40,447 nucleotides of DNA from CAZNLS01 sp964573895 (GTDB lineage: Bacteria > Acidobacteriota > Aminicenantia > UBA2199): NCBI GenBank assembly GCA_964573895.1, contig CAZNLS010000007.1, positions 1 to 40,447 of the forward strand, read 5' to 3'. The notes beneath the pieces were generated by a model that was given only the letters and a program-made list of their open reading frames with translations, was not told where the DNA came from and did not search any database. Each line of letters opens with the position of its first letter. The stretch's first letter is position 1. A program made the position numbers and the translations under genes. Positions 23,332-32,207 of this stretch are shown here, piece after piece.

Positions 23332-24348
23332 ATGAAAAGAGTTAATGTTTTATTGATTGTTTTATTTTTTGTTTTGGCTTGTGTTCCGGCAATAAGTGCG
23401 GGAAACGGAAAGCTAAGTGGTTATACTTTTGGCGACTTCTACTATATTGCTCAGGATCACAATGCGGATTTTGAGGGTAGGAACGGATTTTGGCTCAGGA
23501 GGATTTACTTCACCTATGATCAAAAACTCAGTGATTCCTTCTCTACAAGAGTAAGACTGGAAATGAGTCAGCCAGATGGTTTGAATAAAGCGGCTGACAA
23601 GGCTTTTGCAGTAGTAAAAGATGCTTACATCAAATGGAAAACAGGCAAACACCAGGTGTATCTTGGTATTTCATCAACTCCGACCTGGTCAGTAGTGGAA
23701 AAGACCTGGGGATACAGATCAGTTGAGAAAACACCGCTTGACCTTTACAAATTCGGCAGCTCAAGGGATTTTGGAGTTGCGTTGAAAGGTAATCTGGATA
23801 ATGCCGGAAAATTTAAGTACCATCTGATGGTGGGAAACGGCAACAGTAACAAATCCGAAAATGACAAAGGTAAGATGGCTATGCTTTCACTTGGTTATCA
23901 TCCTTCAAAATCTTTTTTTATAGAGGTTTATGGAGATATAAAGGGTAAGGCGGACAATGGTGACTGGACAACATTTCAGGTATTTTCTGCCTATAAAACA
24001 GATAATTTCAGGCTCGGAGTTCAGTATGCTCACCAGAAAAGAAACGATGCTGATATTACACTTGATGCCGCTTCGGTCTTCAGCGTCATGAAACTTTCCA
24101 ATAAAAGCTCACTCTTTGCAAGGGTTGACTTTATGATGGATCCGAATCCTCTGGGAAATAAGATATCCTATATTCCTTTCGACACTTCTGTTAAATCAAC
24201 TTTGGTTCTCGCCGGTATCGATTTTAAAGTACATAAAAAGTTCTCGATAATGCCTAATCTTGAAGTAGTAATATATGACAAGACTGCCGGTGGTGAAAAA
24301 ATCAAAAACGATGTTATTCCGCGGATAACATTTTATTATAAGTTTTAA
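23332..24348 (+). CDS. Outer-membrane beta-barrel porin
   Basis: 338 residues. Signal peptide (1-23, ending ACVPAISAG) and a GGAGG before the ATG. The mature protein is a series of amphipathic strands with aromatic girdles, for example GFWLRRIYFTYDQKLSDSFSTRVRLEMS and HQVYLGISSTPTW, and it ends FYYKF with the C-terminal Phe needed for barrel assembly. It resembles phosphate-selective/porin O,P-type barrels. First gene of the operon, so it probably admits the oxyanion substrate across the outer membrane. Placement with the respiratory genes is the main functional clue. Confidence 0.82.
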   Translation: MKRVNVLLIVLFFVLACVPAISAGNGKLSGYTFGDFYYIAQDHNADFEGRNGFWLRRIYFTYDQKLSDSFSTRVRLEMSQPDGLNKAADKAFAVVKDAYIKWKTGKHQVYLGISSTPTWSVVEKTWGYRSVEKTPLDLYKFGSSRDFGVALKGNLDNAGKFKYHLMVGNGNSNKSENDKGKMAMLSLGYHPSKSFFIEVYGDIKGKADNGDWTTFQVFSAYKTDNFRLGVQYAHQKRNDADITLDAASVFSVMKLSNKSSLFARVDFMMDPNPLGNKISYIPFDTSVKSTLVLAGIDFKVHKKFSIMPNLEVVIYDKTAGGEKIKNDVIPRITFYYKF

Positions 24349-24368
24349 TCTGTTCCAGGGAGCAAAAT

Positions 24369-25103
24369 ATGATTAAAACCAAATCAGTTTTAGAAGTTAT
24401 GCGGGATGATATCAGGCGAGCTTTGAAAAAGCCGCCAGAGAAGAGAAGATGGGGGATGATCGTAGATATTCGGAAATGTATCGGCTGTCATGCCTGTTCA
24501 GTTGCCTGTAAAGCTGAAAACAAGACTCCGGAAGGTGTTGATTATAGAACTGTGAAGGAAGTTGAAGATGGTGAATTCCCGAATGTCCAGAGATTTTTTA
24601 TGCCCGGATTGTGTATGCAGTGTGATAATCCGCCATGTGTTAAAGCTTGTAAAGACGGATCAATGTCTAAGAGTAAAGATGGCATAATATTAATTGATTA
24701 CAAAAAAAACAGTGGTGATCCGAATGTTGCAAAAGCATGCCCTTATGGAGTTTTATCTGTAGACAAGGGTAATTATTATACCGATGGCACTCCGAAACGT
24801 GAAAAATATGAAGATATTGATACATTTGAATACTCAGATAAATCCGGTAGAACCGCTAAAGTAGGGAAGAATCGTAAATGCCACTACTGTATTCACAGAG
24901 TTAATGCGGGTATGCTTCCCGCCTGTGTCACTACGTGTATAGGTGAGGCAAATTATTTCGGTGATCTGAATGATCCGAATTCAGTTGTTTCCAAAAAAGC
25001 AAAAGAGAAAGGTCTCTACATATTCCAGGGGGAACTTGGAACAAAGCCGAAAACCAATTATCTTGGAGCGGACACCTATGATTGTGCAAAGTGTCACGAG
25101 TAA
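24369..25103 (+). CDS. Iron-sulfur subunit (PsrB/NrfC/TtrB type) with one degenerate cluster motif
   Basis: 244 residues, no signal of its own, so exported together with the Tat-borne catalytic subunit. Motif 1: C37, C40, C43, C47. Motif 2: C82, C85, C90, C94. Motif 4: C171, C174, C186, C190. Motif 3 keeps only C124 in ACPYG; the usual CxxCxxC before it is replaced by KKNSGDPNVAK, so three rather than four [4Fe-4S] clusters are expected. The C-terminus ends with DCAKCHE (C239, C242), a CxxCH heme-like motif. It passes electrons between a membrane or periplasmic partner and the catalytic subunit encoded eleven bases downstream. Confidence 0.92.
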   Translation: MIKTKSVLEVMRDDIRRALKKPPEKRRWGMIVDIRKCIGCHACSVACKAENKTPEGVDYRTVKEVEDGEFPNVQRFFMPGLCMQCDNPPCVKACKDGSMSKSKDGIILIDYKKNSGDPNVAKACPYGVLSVDKGNYYTDGTPKREKYEDIDTFEYSDKSGRTAKVGKNRKCHYCIHRVNAGMLPACVTTCIGEANYFGDLNDPNSVVSKKAKEKGLYIFQGELGTKPKTNYLGADTYDCAKCHE

Positions 25104-25114
25104 GGAGGTTTTAA

Positions 25115-28100
25115 ATGAAAAAAAAGAAAAATAATAATATTGCTAAGCAATCCGAAGTGATCGATGAGAAGAATGTATCCAGAAGAGGTTTTCTTAAGTG
25201 CAGTGCTTTTCTTGGAGGTTCTATACTTGTTGCTTCAAAGGTTGAATGGGCACTGGGTGTTTTAGAAAAAAACGATTCAGGCGGGTTCCCTGCTTCAGAT
25301 AAATATGAATTGGCAAAGGCTAAAAATATAATATATGGAGTATGCCTTCAGTGTCATACTGCATGTAATATAAAAGGAAAAATACTTGATGGAGTTCTTG
25401 CAAAGATTGACGGGAATCCTTACAGCCCTATGAATTTATCGCCGCATCTTGATTATAAGGTCAGTCCATTTGAAGCTGCAGCAGTTGATGGCCATATATG
25501 CCCTAAGGGTCAGTCAGGAATTCAATCTCTCTATGATCCCTATCGGATAGTCAAAGTTTTAAAGCGAAATGGGAAGCGGGGCGAAAATAAATGGAAAATT
25601 ATTTCATTTGATGATGCCATTAATGAAATAGTTACAGGTGGGAAGCTCTTCAGCAATGTCCCCGGTGAAAAGAACAGGGTTGTAAAAGGATTAAAAGATA
25701 TTCATAAACTAAGGGATTCCAAACTATTTAAAGCGATGGCTGCAGATGCTAAATCTGTTGCTGAGAAAAAAATGTCGGTTTCTTCGTTTAAAAAGAAATA
25801 TGTAAAGCATCTGGATCTCCTGATTGATCCGAATCATCCCGATCTCGGACCTGTTAACAACCGGCTCGTATTTATGAATGGAAGAATTGAACACGGAAGA
25901 AAAGAGTTTTCGAAAAGATGGCTGATTGACAGTTTTGGTTCCGTTAACTGGTATGAACACACATCTATTTGTGAGCAGTCGCACCATATAGCTTATAATG
26001 AGTTAACAAGAAAATGGGATAAAGGAAAATGGGGGAAGGGAAAGCATCATATGAAACCCGATTCCTACAATTCAAAATACATTCTCTTCTTTGGCACGGG
26101 AGCTTTTGAAGCAAATTTTGGCCCCACTAATATGGCAAGAAAAATCACCGAAGGAATCGTTGACGGAAGGCTTAAAATTGCCGTTGCGGATCCAAGATTT
26201 TCTAAAACAGCAGCAAAAGCCCAGCAATGGCTTCCTTTAAAGCCCGGAACCGATGCATCACTTGCATATGGAATGATCCGCTGGATTATAGAAAATAAAA
26301 GATATGATAAAAAATATCTTACTTGTGCAAACAAGGCATCTGCAAATGCTGCAGGTGAATCTTCATGGAGTAATGCTACTCATCTCGTTAAGATTGGAAA
26401 AGACGGTCCCGGTGGATTACTGAGAGCAGAAGAAGCGGGACTGGGAACAAAGGATCAGTTCGTTTCGCTTGAAAATGGAGCACCAAAAGCTGTAGATGTG
26501 CATAAAGGAGCTTCGGTTACAGGTGATCTTGAATTTTCCGGGAAAATAAAAGGTTTTAAAGTCAAAACCGTTTTTTCAATTTTAAAAGAGACTGCCTTTA
26601 AGAAGAGTATTTCGAATTGGGCTGCAGAGTGCGGCCTGACTTTAAAAGAGATAAAAAAAGCTGCAAAAGATTTTACGTCGTATGGAAAACAGGCTGTTGC
26701 CGAACTTTATCGCGGCCCTGTTCAACACACGAATGGATACTATAATGCTCAGGCGATTATCTCTTTAAACATTTTAATTGGAAACTGTGACTGGAAAGGA
26801 GGTCTTCAGGCAGGTGGCGGACACTGGCATGAAGATGGAACCAAGATAGGTCCGTACAATATTAAAAAGCTTTATAGTAATAAATTAAAAGCTTTTGGTG
26901 TAACTCTAACCCGTGAAAAAAATACATATGAAAAATCTACGATTTTCCAGGGCTACCCGGCAAAAAGATGCTGGTATCCTTTTTCAGGAAATGTATATCA
27001 GGAGATAATTCCATCAGCAGCAATGGGATATCCGTATAAGATTGATGCTCTGTTTATACACAAAGGGAGTCCTGCTTTAACTACACCTGGTGCGAATGAA
27101 AACATCCGGATATTAAAAGATCTCACAAAAATTCCTCTTCTGTTTGCTTCTGATATTGTTATCGGTGAAACATCTATGTATGCAGATTATATTTTTCCCG
27201 ACACAGCCATCTGGGAACGCTGGGGTACACCTCATGCATCACCTGATTTACTCACTGCCGTTTCAAAGGTAAGACAACCGATGGTACAGGCTATGACCGA
27301 AGAAGTTTCTGTGTTCGGCTTAAAACAGCCTCTGGGGATGGAATCTGTTTTGCTTGCAATCGCCGAAAAATTAAACCTTCCAAATCACGGTTTGAACGGG
27401 CTGGGTGAAGGTAAACATTTGATGAGGGCAGATGACTGGTTTATCCGGATGGTTGCAAATCTGGCCAAAGGAGATAAGCCCGGCACTGAAGTCCAGATTC
27501 CGGGAAAGAATGAGGTAAAGCTCTTCAAAGAATCTCATCGTCATTTGCATGGCTATGCATTCGATCCGGGCAGGTGGCTTAAAATCCTCGGTGAAGATAT
27601 ATTTGCCCGGGTCATAACTGTATTAAACAGAGGCGGAAGATTCGAGAATTCCGAAAAGGCATATAAGGGGAACCGGGTCAGTCACAAGTTTAAGGGCCAG
27701 TTCAATATCTATTCTGAAAAAGTTGCATTGGCAAAACATCCCGGAACGGGAAAGAGGCTTTCCGGGATTGCAAAAGCAGAACCGGTTCTGGATTTTCATG
27801 GGAAAGAAATAAAAGATACCGGATTTGATTTTACACTAATCACCTATAAAGATATTGTGGGAGGTCAATCAAGGACAATCGGAAATTACTGGTCACAGGG
27901 GCAGGTTTTGGAGGAAAATTATATCTTGATGAATTCGAAAGATGCAAAAAAGTCAGGCTTGAATGACGGAAGTCAGGCAAAGATAATATCCAAAACAAAT
28001 CCGAAAGGGAACTGGGAAATCGGTTTTGGTCTTGACAGACCTGTCGGTGGTAAAGTTAAAGTTGTTGAAGGCATCCGCCCGGGAGTTATTGCTGTTTCAT

Positions 28101-28303
28101 GGTCATGCGGGCATTGGGCATATGGAGCAAATGATGTTTTGGTTGACAGAAAAGTGGTCAAAGGAGACAAAAGAAGAGGAAAAGGTCTATGCCCCAATGC
28201 ATCGATGAGAATAGATCCGGTTTTGGGTGATATGTGTCTTACCGATCCGATAGGGGGTTCATCCTCCTTTTATGACTCAAAAGTCAGGCTTGAAAAAATA
28301 TAA
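25115..28303 (+). CDS. Tat-exported molybdopterin oxidoreductase catalytic subunit, TtrA/ArrA/ArxA/SreA clade
   Basis: 1062 residues. Tat signal SRRGFLK (22-28). The [4Fe-4S] ligands are C77, C80 and C84 (CLQCHTAC), with C129 in ICPKG, giving a 44-residue final gap. C286 in HTSICEQSHH is the likely molybdenum ligand. The middle (KYILFFGTGAFEANFGPTNMARKITEG, VADPRFSKTAAKAQQWLPLKPGTDASLAYGMI) and the C-terminal dinucleotide-binding region (SCGHWAYGANDVLVDRK) are normal. Long insertions place it with tetrathionate/sulfur reductases and their arsenic relatives rather than nitrate or DMSO reductases. Substrate is not decidable by eye. No membrane anchor gene follows. Confidence 0.9.
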   Translation: MKKKKNNNIAKQSEVIDEKNVSRRGFLKCSAFLGGSILVASKVEWALGVLEKNDSGGFPASDKYELAKAKNIIYGVCLQCHTACNIKGKILDGVLAKIDGNPYSPMNLSPHLDYKVSPFEAAAVDGHICPKGQSGIQSLYDPYRIVKVLKRNGKRGENKWKIISFDDAINEIVTGGKLFSNVPGEKNRVVKGLKDIHKLRDSKLFKAMAADAKSVAEKKMSVSSFKKKYVKHLDLLIDPNHPDLGPVNNRLVFMNGRIEHGRKEFSKRWLIDSFGSVNWYEHTSICEQSHHIAYNELTRKWDKGKWGKGKHHMKPDSYNSKYILFFGTGAFEANFGPTNMARKITEGIVDGRLKIAVADPRFSKTAAKAQQWLPLKPGTDASLAYGMIRWIIENKRYDKKYLTCANKASANAAGESSWSNATHLVKIGKDGPGGLLRAEEAGLGTKDQFVSLENGAPKAVDVHKGASVTGDLEFSGKIKGFKVKTVFSILKETAFKKSISNWAAECGLTLKEIKKAAKDFTSYGKQAVAELYRGPVQHTNGYYNAQAIISLNILIGNCDWKGGLQAGGGHWHEDGTKIGPYNIKKLYSNKLKAFGVTLTREKNTYEKSTIFQGYPAKRCWYPFSGNVYQEIIPSAAMGYPYKIDALFIHKGSPALTTPGANENIRILKDLTKIPLLFASDIVIGETSMYADYIFPDTAIWERWGTPHASPDLLTAVSKVRQPMVQAMTEEVSVFGLKQPLGMESVLLAIAEKLNLPNHGLNGLGEGKHLMRADDWFIRMVANLAKGDKPGTEVQIPGKNEVKLFKESHRHLHGYAFDPGRWLKILGEDIFARVITVLNRGGRFENSEKAYKGNRVSHKFKGQFNIYSEKVALAKHPGTGKRLSGIAKAEPVLDFHGKEIKDTGFDFTLITYKDIVGGQSRTIGNYWSQGQVLEENYILMNSKDAKKSGLNDGSQAKIISKTNPKGNWEIGFGLDRPVGGKVKVVEGIRPGVIAVSWSCGHWAYGANDVLVDRKVVKGDKRRGKGLCPNASMRIDPVLGDMCLTDPIGGSSSFYDSKVRLEKI

Positions 28304-28337
28304 AAAAATGGATACAACATGAGTGTGGAGTGAAACT

Positions 28338-29135
28338 GTGATTCCCGATTTGAATCTTGTTATTGTATGTCTGATGTTTTTTGCTATTGCCGTCATCTAT
28401 TCTTCAGTCGGATTCGGAGGCGGTTCCAGTTATTTAGCGGTAATGGCACTGTTCTCATTCCCATTCCTGTTAATGCCGAAAATTTCACTTGTTTGCAACA
28501 TTATAGTTGTTTCAGGAGGAAGCCTTATCTTTTTTAAACATGGATATCTCAAAATTAAAAAGGTCTGGCCCTTTGTTATCGGATCAATTCCTCTCTCTTT
28601 TCTGGGAGGAATGATTCAAATTGAGAAAAAATTCTTCCTGATTCTTCTTGGCTTTTGTCTTCTAACAGCAGGTGTAAATCTATGGTTTTTTTCAAAAGCA
28701 AAAACATATAACGGTTCTTTAAGAACCTCCAAAAAAATTGCGGATAAAAATATCAGGTTTTTTTTTCCGCTCCTTATTGGCTCGATTCTGGGTTTTATAT
28801 CGGGTTTAGTCGGGATCGGAGGGGGGATTTTCCTTTCTCCGGTCCTGTTTATTTTAAATTGGGGAAGAGCAAAGGAGATTGCGGCAACTTCAAGTTTCTT
28901 TATTCTTGTCAACTCGGTTTTCGGTTTGCTTGGGCAGTTCTCATCTATAACAAAAATTGGAAATAGTGAATTAATTTTTCTTATTCTACTAGGGGTTATG
29001 GTTTTTGCCGGAGGTCAGATCGGGTCCAGACTGGGTTCAATAAAGTTGTCTGAATTACTAATCAAAAAAGCAACAGCAGCAATTGTCCTTTTTGTAGGAA
29101 TAAAAATATTATTAAGAAACGGGGTTCTCTTCTGA
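28338..29135 (+). CDS. TauE/SafE (TSUP) family membrane exporter
   Basis: 265 residues, about eight membrane helices. I chose the GTG at 28338 because GGAG lies seven bases before it; another in-frame GTG is at 28323. Two half-repeats carry the family's glycine motifs, SSVGFGGGSSYLAV (about residue 22) and SGLVGIGGGIFLSPVLF (about 155). TSUP proteins export sulfite, sulfoacetate or other organosulfur compounds. It follows the molybdoenzyme by 34 bases and probably removes a product of the module, perhaps sulfite, which favours a sulfur oxyanion substrate. It ends 20 bases before the convergent slipin gene. Confidence 0.88.
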   Translation: MIPDLNLVIVCLMFFAIAVIYSSVGFGGGSSYLAVMALFSFPFLLMPKISLVCNIIVVSGGSLIFFKHGYLKIKKVWPFVIGSIPLSFLGGMIQIEKKFFLILLGFCLLTAGVNLWFFSKAKTYNGSLRTSKKIADKNIRFFFPLLIGSILGFISGLVGIGGGIFLSPVLFILNWGRAKEIAATSSFFILVNSVFGLLGQFSSITKIGNSELIFLILLGVMVFAGGQIGSRLGSIKLSELLIKKATAAIVLFVGIKILLRNGVLF

Positions 29136-29155
29136 TTTTTTTCCTGTTTTGAAAT

Positions 29156-30130
29156 TCAGGTGACTTCAGGGGTTGGAATTTTAAGTGTTCCCTTATCTGT
29201 TTTTTTTATCTGGCTTCCGGCAGTGGTTGCTGCAATTAGTTCACCATTCAGACTATCCATCGGATAGATTATTATTGTCGAGCTCTCTTCTTTGGACATC
29301 TCCAGCAGCGCCTGTATCTGTCTCAGTTGAATTGTTCCGGATTGGGATGAAAGCAATTTACTGGCTTTTGCCAACTGATCTGCAACCTCTACTTCCGCCT
29401 CGGCCTGGATTTTTTTAGCTTTTGCACTTCTTTCAGCTCTGGCAATAACGGCCAACTCTTCAACAAGGGAAGGTGGAGCACTTATATCTGTGATTCTTAC
29501 AGCTCTGACATTCACTCCAAAATCTTTTGCTGCGACATCAATCTCACCTTTGAGACTATTTGCTATCCTTTCGGTATCACTCAGAATCGGTCTTAACTCA
29601 TTTCTACCTATTGAACTTTTAAGTGCTTCCAAAGCAGCCCATTCTGTGGTTTTCCAATAATCTTTCACTCCTACAGCAGCTTTTTCCGGATTTTCCACTT
29701 CCAACTCGATAGCTGCGGTAACATCGATCGGGACATTGTCTTTTGTCAGAGTTTTTGTGGCTTTCACTTCATATGTCATTATTCTTATATCTATTATCCT
29801 TGCAATCGAATATATAAAGGGCGGTATTAGGAAGAATCCCGGTCCTCTTTCGCCGACGGATTTTCCCATTCTGAGGAGTACCAGCCTCTCCCACTGGGGC
29901 AAAATATGGATCATTTTTGCAATAACATTTGAAAACCAGAATAAAAACAGAGTCAATATCACTCCTTTAAGCATCTGAACTGCTGGCGGAGTGTTCTGAA
30001 AGATTTCAGTTATATTTCTCGCAAACGGGCTGAAAACAGGCCATACGATAAAATACCAAAGGGACAAAAATAGCCCCCATCGAACTATATTTCTTAGAAA
30101 TGATTGAACCGGGTTTCGCTTAAAGACCAT
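29156..30130 (-). CDS. SPFH/band-7 membrane protein (slipin-like)
   Basis: 324 residues from the ATG at 30130, preceded by AGGAGG; a longer form starting five codons up has no ribosome binding site. Two or three N-terminal membrane segments (WGLFLSLWYFIVWPVF and MLKGVILTLFLFWFSNVIA), then the SPFH domain WERLVLLRMGKSVGERGPGFFLIPPFIYSIARIIDIR...TKDNVPIDVTAAIELEVENPEKAAVGVKDY and a helical tail with AERSAKAKKIQAEAEVEVADQLAKASKLL. Slipins organise membrane microdomains and often pair with NfeD proteases, which are not visible here. It follows the ABC-F gene by 67 bases. Confidence 0.92.
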   Translation of the reverse strand: MVFKRNPVQSFLRNIVRWGLFLSLWYFIVWPVFSPFARNITEIFQNTPPAVQMLKGVILTLFLFWFSNVIAKMIHILPQWERLVLLRMGKSVGERGPGFFLIPPFIYSIARIIDIRIMTYEVKATKTLTKDNVPIDVTAAIELEVENPEKAAVGVKDYWKTTEWAALEALKSSIGRNELRPILSDTERIANSLKGEIDVAAKDFGVNVRAVRITDISAPPSLVEELAVIARAERSAKAKKIQAEAEVEVADQLAKASKLLSSQSGTIQLRQIQALLEMSKEESSTIIIYPMDSLNGELIAATTAGSQIKKTDKGTLKIPTPEVT

Positions 30131-30197
30131 ATTTTCCTCCTGCATATATTAGTATAATAAAAAATATATATTATTTATTCAATACTATCTCACTTTT

Positions 30198-32153
30198 TCA
30201 GGATAAATCTTTTTTTATAGCCTCTATCCGTTTATTTAATTCCTCCCATTTTTTATACAATTTATCAATCTCTCTACTTTTAAAGTGAAACTCTTTTTGA
30301 AGTTCTGCTATTTTGCTTTTATCTTCGTACGTATTGTGGTCTGATAATAATTGTTCAAGATCTTTAATCTCTTTTTCAAAAGTTTCAATCCTCTTCTCCG
30401 TCTCCTTAAAATTCTTCTTTAAGCTGTTTATTTCAGCACTCACAGCCTGCCTTGCTTCAGCCTCTGCTCTTTTCTGTTCCCTGCTCTTCTTTCCTGTTTT
30501 GTTTTTATTTAAATTTATATCAATTTTTTCTTCGGATTCTCTATTCAAAAACCTGTTCAGATGATAAGAGGCAAAGTAGGAATAATTCCCCTCAAATTTA
30601 TTTAATTCTCCTCTGTCAAGGAAAATTACATGGGTTGCAACTTCATCGATCAGGTATCTGTCGTGAGTTATTAAGAGCAGTGTCCCTTCATACAATTTCA
30701 ATGCCCGGGTCAATGCTTTTTTTGCCCTTCTGTCGAGATGAGTCGTAGGTTCATCCATTATCAGAAAATTTGCCGGTGAAAGAAGTATCCTTGCAAGTGC
30801 CACTCTTGCCTTCTCTCCACCTGAGAGATAGCCGGTTTTTTTTAAAACATCATTATCGCTAAACCCGAAAACTCCTAAAATATTCCGAATCGATGGAATT
30901 AGGATATGAGAAGCCGTGGCAATTACTTCCTCATATATGCTGTTCTGCGGGTCAAGTGTTTCTGAAATTTGCTGTGAATAGAATCCTGTAATTACATTTT
31001 CTCCGAGAGTAATTTCCCCTCTGTATCCTGTGAGACTGCCTGAGATCAGACCGGCTGTAGTTGTTTTGCCTGCTCCGTTCACACCGATGAGTGCAGTTTT
31101 TTCCCCACGGAATAGTTCAAGTGAAGAGTTAATTATTACATCTTCCGATTTGTTATAACCGAAAGAAGCATTGTCCATTTTTAAAACATTTTTAAAACTT
31201 CTGCTGCCTGAAGGAATCCTGAAATTGAATTCGGTATCAATTGCTGAAGGAGTAACAATTTCCATTTTTTCAAGCATTTTTACCCTGCTTTGAACCTGTG
31301 ATGCTTTTGTGTTTTTATACCGGAATCGTTCAATAAACCGCTCCTGCCTTGCAATCTCTTTTTTCTGTTCTCTGAATTTTTTTTCAAGCAGTTGATTCCT
31401 ATTTGCTCTTTCTTCTTCATAATTATTATAGTCTCCCGTGTAATGAATTAGCTCTCCGTGTTCCAGTTCAACTATATTTCCTCCGATTTTTTCAATAAAA
31501 TAGCGGTCGTGGCTGACAATAATAACACCTCCTTTAAATCTTGACAGGTACTGCTCCAGCCACTCCATTGATGGAATATCCAGATGATTAGTCGGCTCAT
31601 CAAGCAGAAGCAGATCAGGTTCACTGAGGAGCAGCCGGGCAAGATTTGCCCGCATTCTCCAGCCGCCGCTGAATTCCGAGGCTTTTTTTCCAAATTTTTC
31701 CGGGGTGAAACCAAGCCCGGAGAGAATTTTTTTTGCTTTTGTTTCAACTAAAAAACCCTCTATTGATAAAAATTTATCTTCAAGTATTTCAAGTTTTTTA
31801 AGAAATACCTGCTGCTGCTCAATTGATGATCCTTCTAAATTTTTATGAATAATCTTCATTTGGGCAAGAATATCTCTGACTTCAATTTTACCTTTAAGAG
31901 CGATTTCAAGAATTGACTCATTTTCAGATGTTGATATCTCCTGGGGAAGGTATCCGATTTTAAAATTTTCAGGTGCGGATATTGTGCCTGAATCAGGTTC
32001 GACTTCATTAATTATGATTTTAAGAAGAGTTGTTTTCCCTGCTCCATTATTTCCCAGCAGGATAAATTTATGCCCTCTATTTACAGTAATGTTTATATTT
32101 TTAAGAAGTTGACGGTCACCGATTTCAAAATTTACATTTTTTATATGAAGCAT
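30198..32153 (-). CDS. ABC-F family ribosome-associated ATPase
   Basis: 651 residues from the ATG at 32153 (MLHIKNVNFEIGDRQLL), the usual ABC-F start; an ATG fifteen bases upstream is ahead of the predicted -10 box. Two ABC domains: Walker A GNNGAGKT and GVNGAGKT, signatures FSGGWRMR and LSGGEKAR, Walker B LLLLDEPTNHLD and FLIMDEPTTHLD. The linker between them (ERANRNQLLEKKFREQKKEIARQERFIERFRYKNTKASQVQSR) is the P-site-tRNA interaction motif, and a charged coiled coil forms the C-terminus as in Uup/YheS. No membrane segments, so it acts at the ribosome, not in transport. Confidence 0.95.
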   Translation of the reverse strand: MLHIKNVNFEIGDRQLLKNINITVNRGHKFILLGNNGAGKTTLLKIIINEVEPDSGTISAPENFKIGYLPQEISTSENESILEIALKGKIEVRDILAQMKIIHKNLEGSSIEQQQVFLKKLEILEDKFLSIEGFLVETKAKKILSGLGFTPEKFGKKASEFSGGWRMRANLARLLLSEPDLLLLDEPTNHLDIPSMEWLEQYLSRFKGGVIIVSHDRYFIEKIGGNIVELEHGELIHYTGDYNNYEEERANRNQLLEKKFREQKKEIARQERFIERFRYKNTKASQVQSRVKMLEKMEIVTPSAIDTEFNFRIPSGSRSFKNVLKMDNASFGYNKSEDVIINSSLELFRGEKTALIGVNGAGKTTTAGLISGSLTGYRGEITLGENVITGFYSQQISETLDPQNSIYEEVIATASHILIPSIRNILGVFGFSDNDVLKKTGYLSGGEKARVALARILLSPANFLIMDEPTTHLDRRAKKALTRALKLYEGTLLLITHDRYLIDEVATHVIFLDRGELNKFEGNYSYFASYHLNRFLNRESEEKIDINLNKNKTGKKSREQKRAEAEARQAVSAEINSLKKNFKETEKRIETFEKEIKDLEQLLSDHNTYEDKSKIAELQKEFHFKSREIDKLYKKWEELNKRIEAIKKDLS

Positions 32154-32158
32154 AGAAG

Positions 32159-32188
32159 TGTATACCATAAATAGAGGGATTCAATCAA
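32159..32188 (-). promoter_or_regulatory. Possible promoter of the ABC-F gene; predicts a leaderless mRNA
   Basis: Minus-strand TTGATT (32183-32188), an 18-base spacer and TATACA (32159-32164). Five bases separate the -10 box from the ATG at 32153, and no Shine-Dalgarno is present. Confidence 0.4.
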
Positions 32189-32207
32189 ACAGAAGCGGTA
32201 CTCTGTT

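Noticed and set aside
25340..25370. CLQCH in the catalytic subunit as a heme c site
   Set aside because: These cysteines are part of the CxxCxxxC [4Fe-4S] motif at the N-terminus of the enzyme family, so heme attachment is not expected.
25115..28303. Calling the enzyme arsenite oxidase ArxA, arsenate reductase ArrA or TtrA outright
   Set aside because: The clade is recognisable but the substrate-specific residues cannot be judged by eye; context gives conflicting hints.
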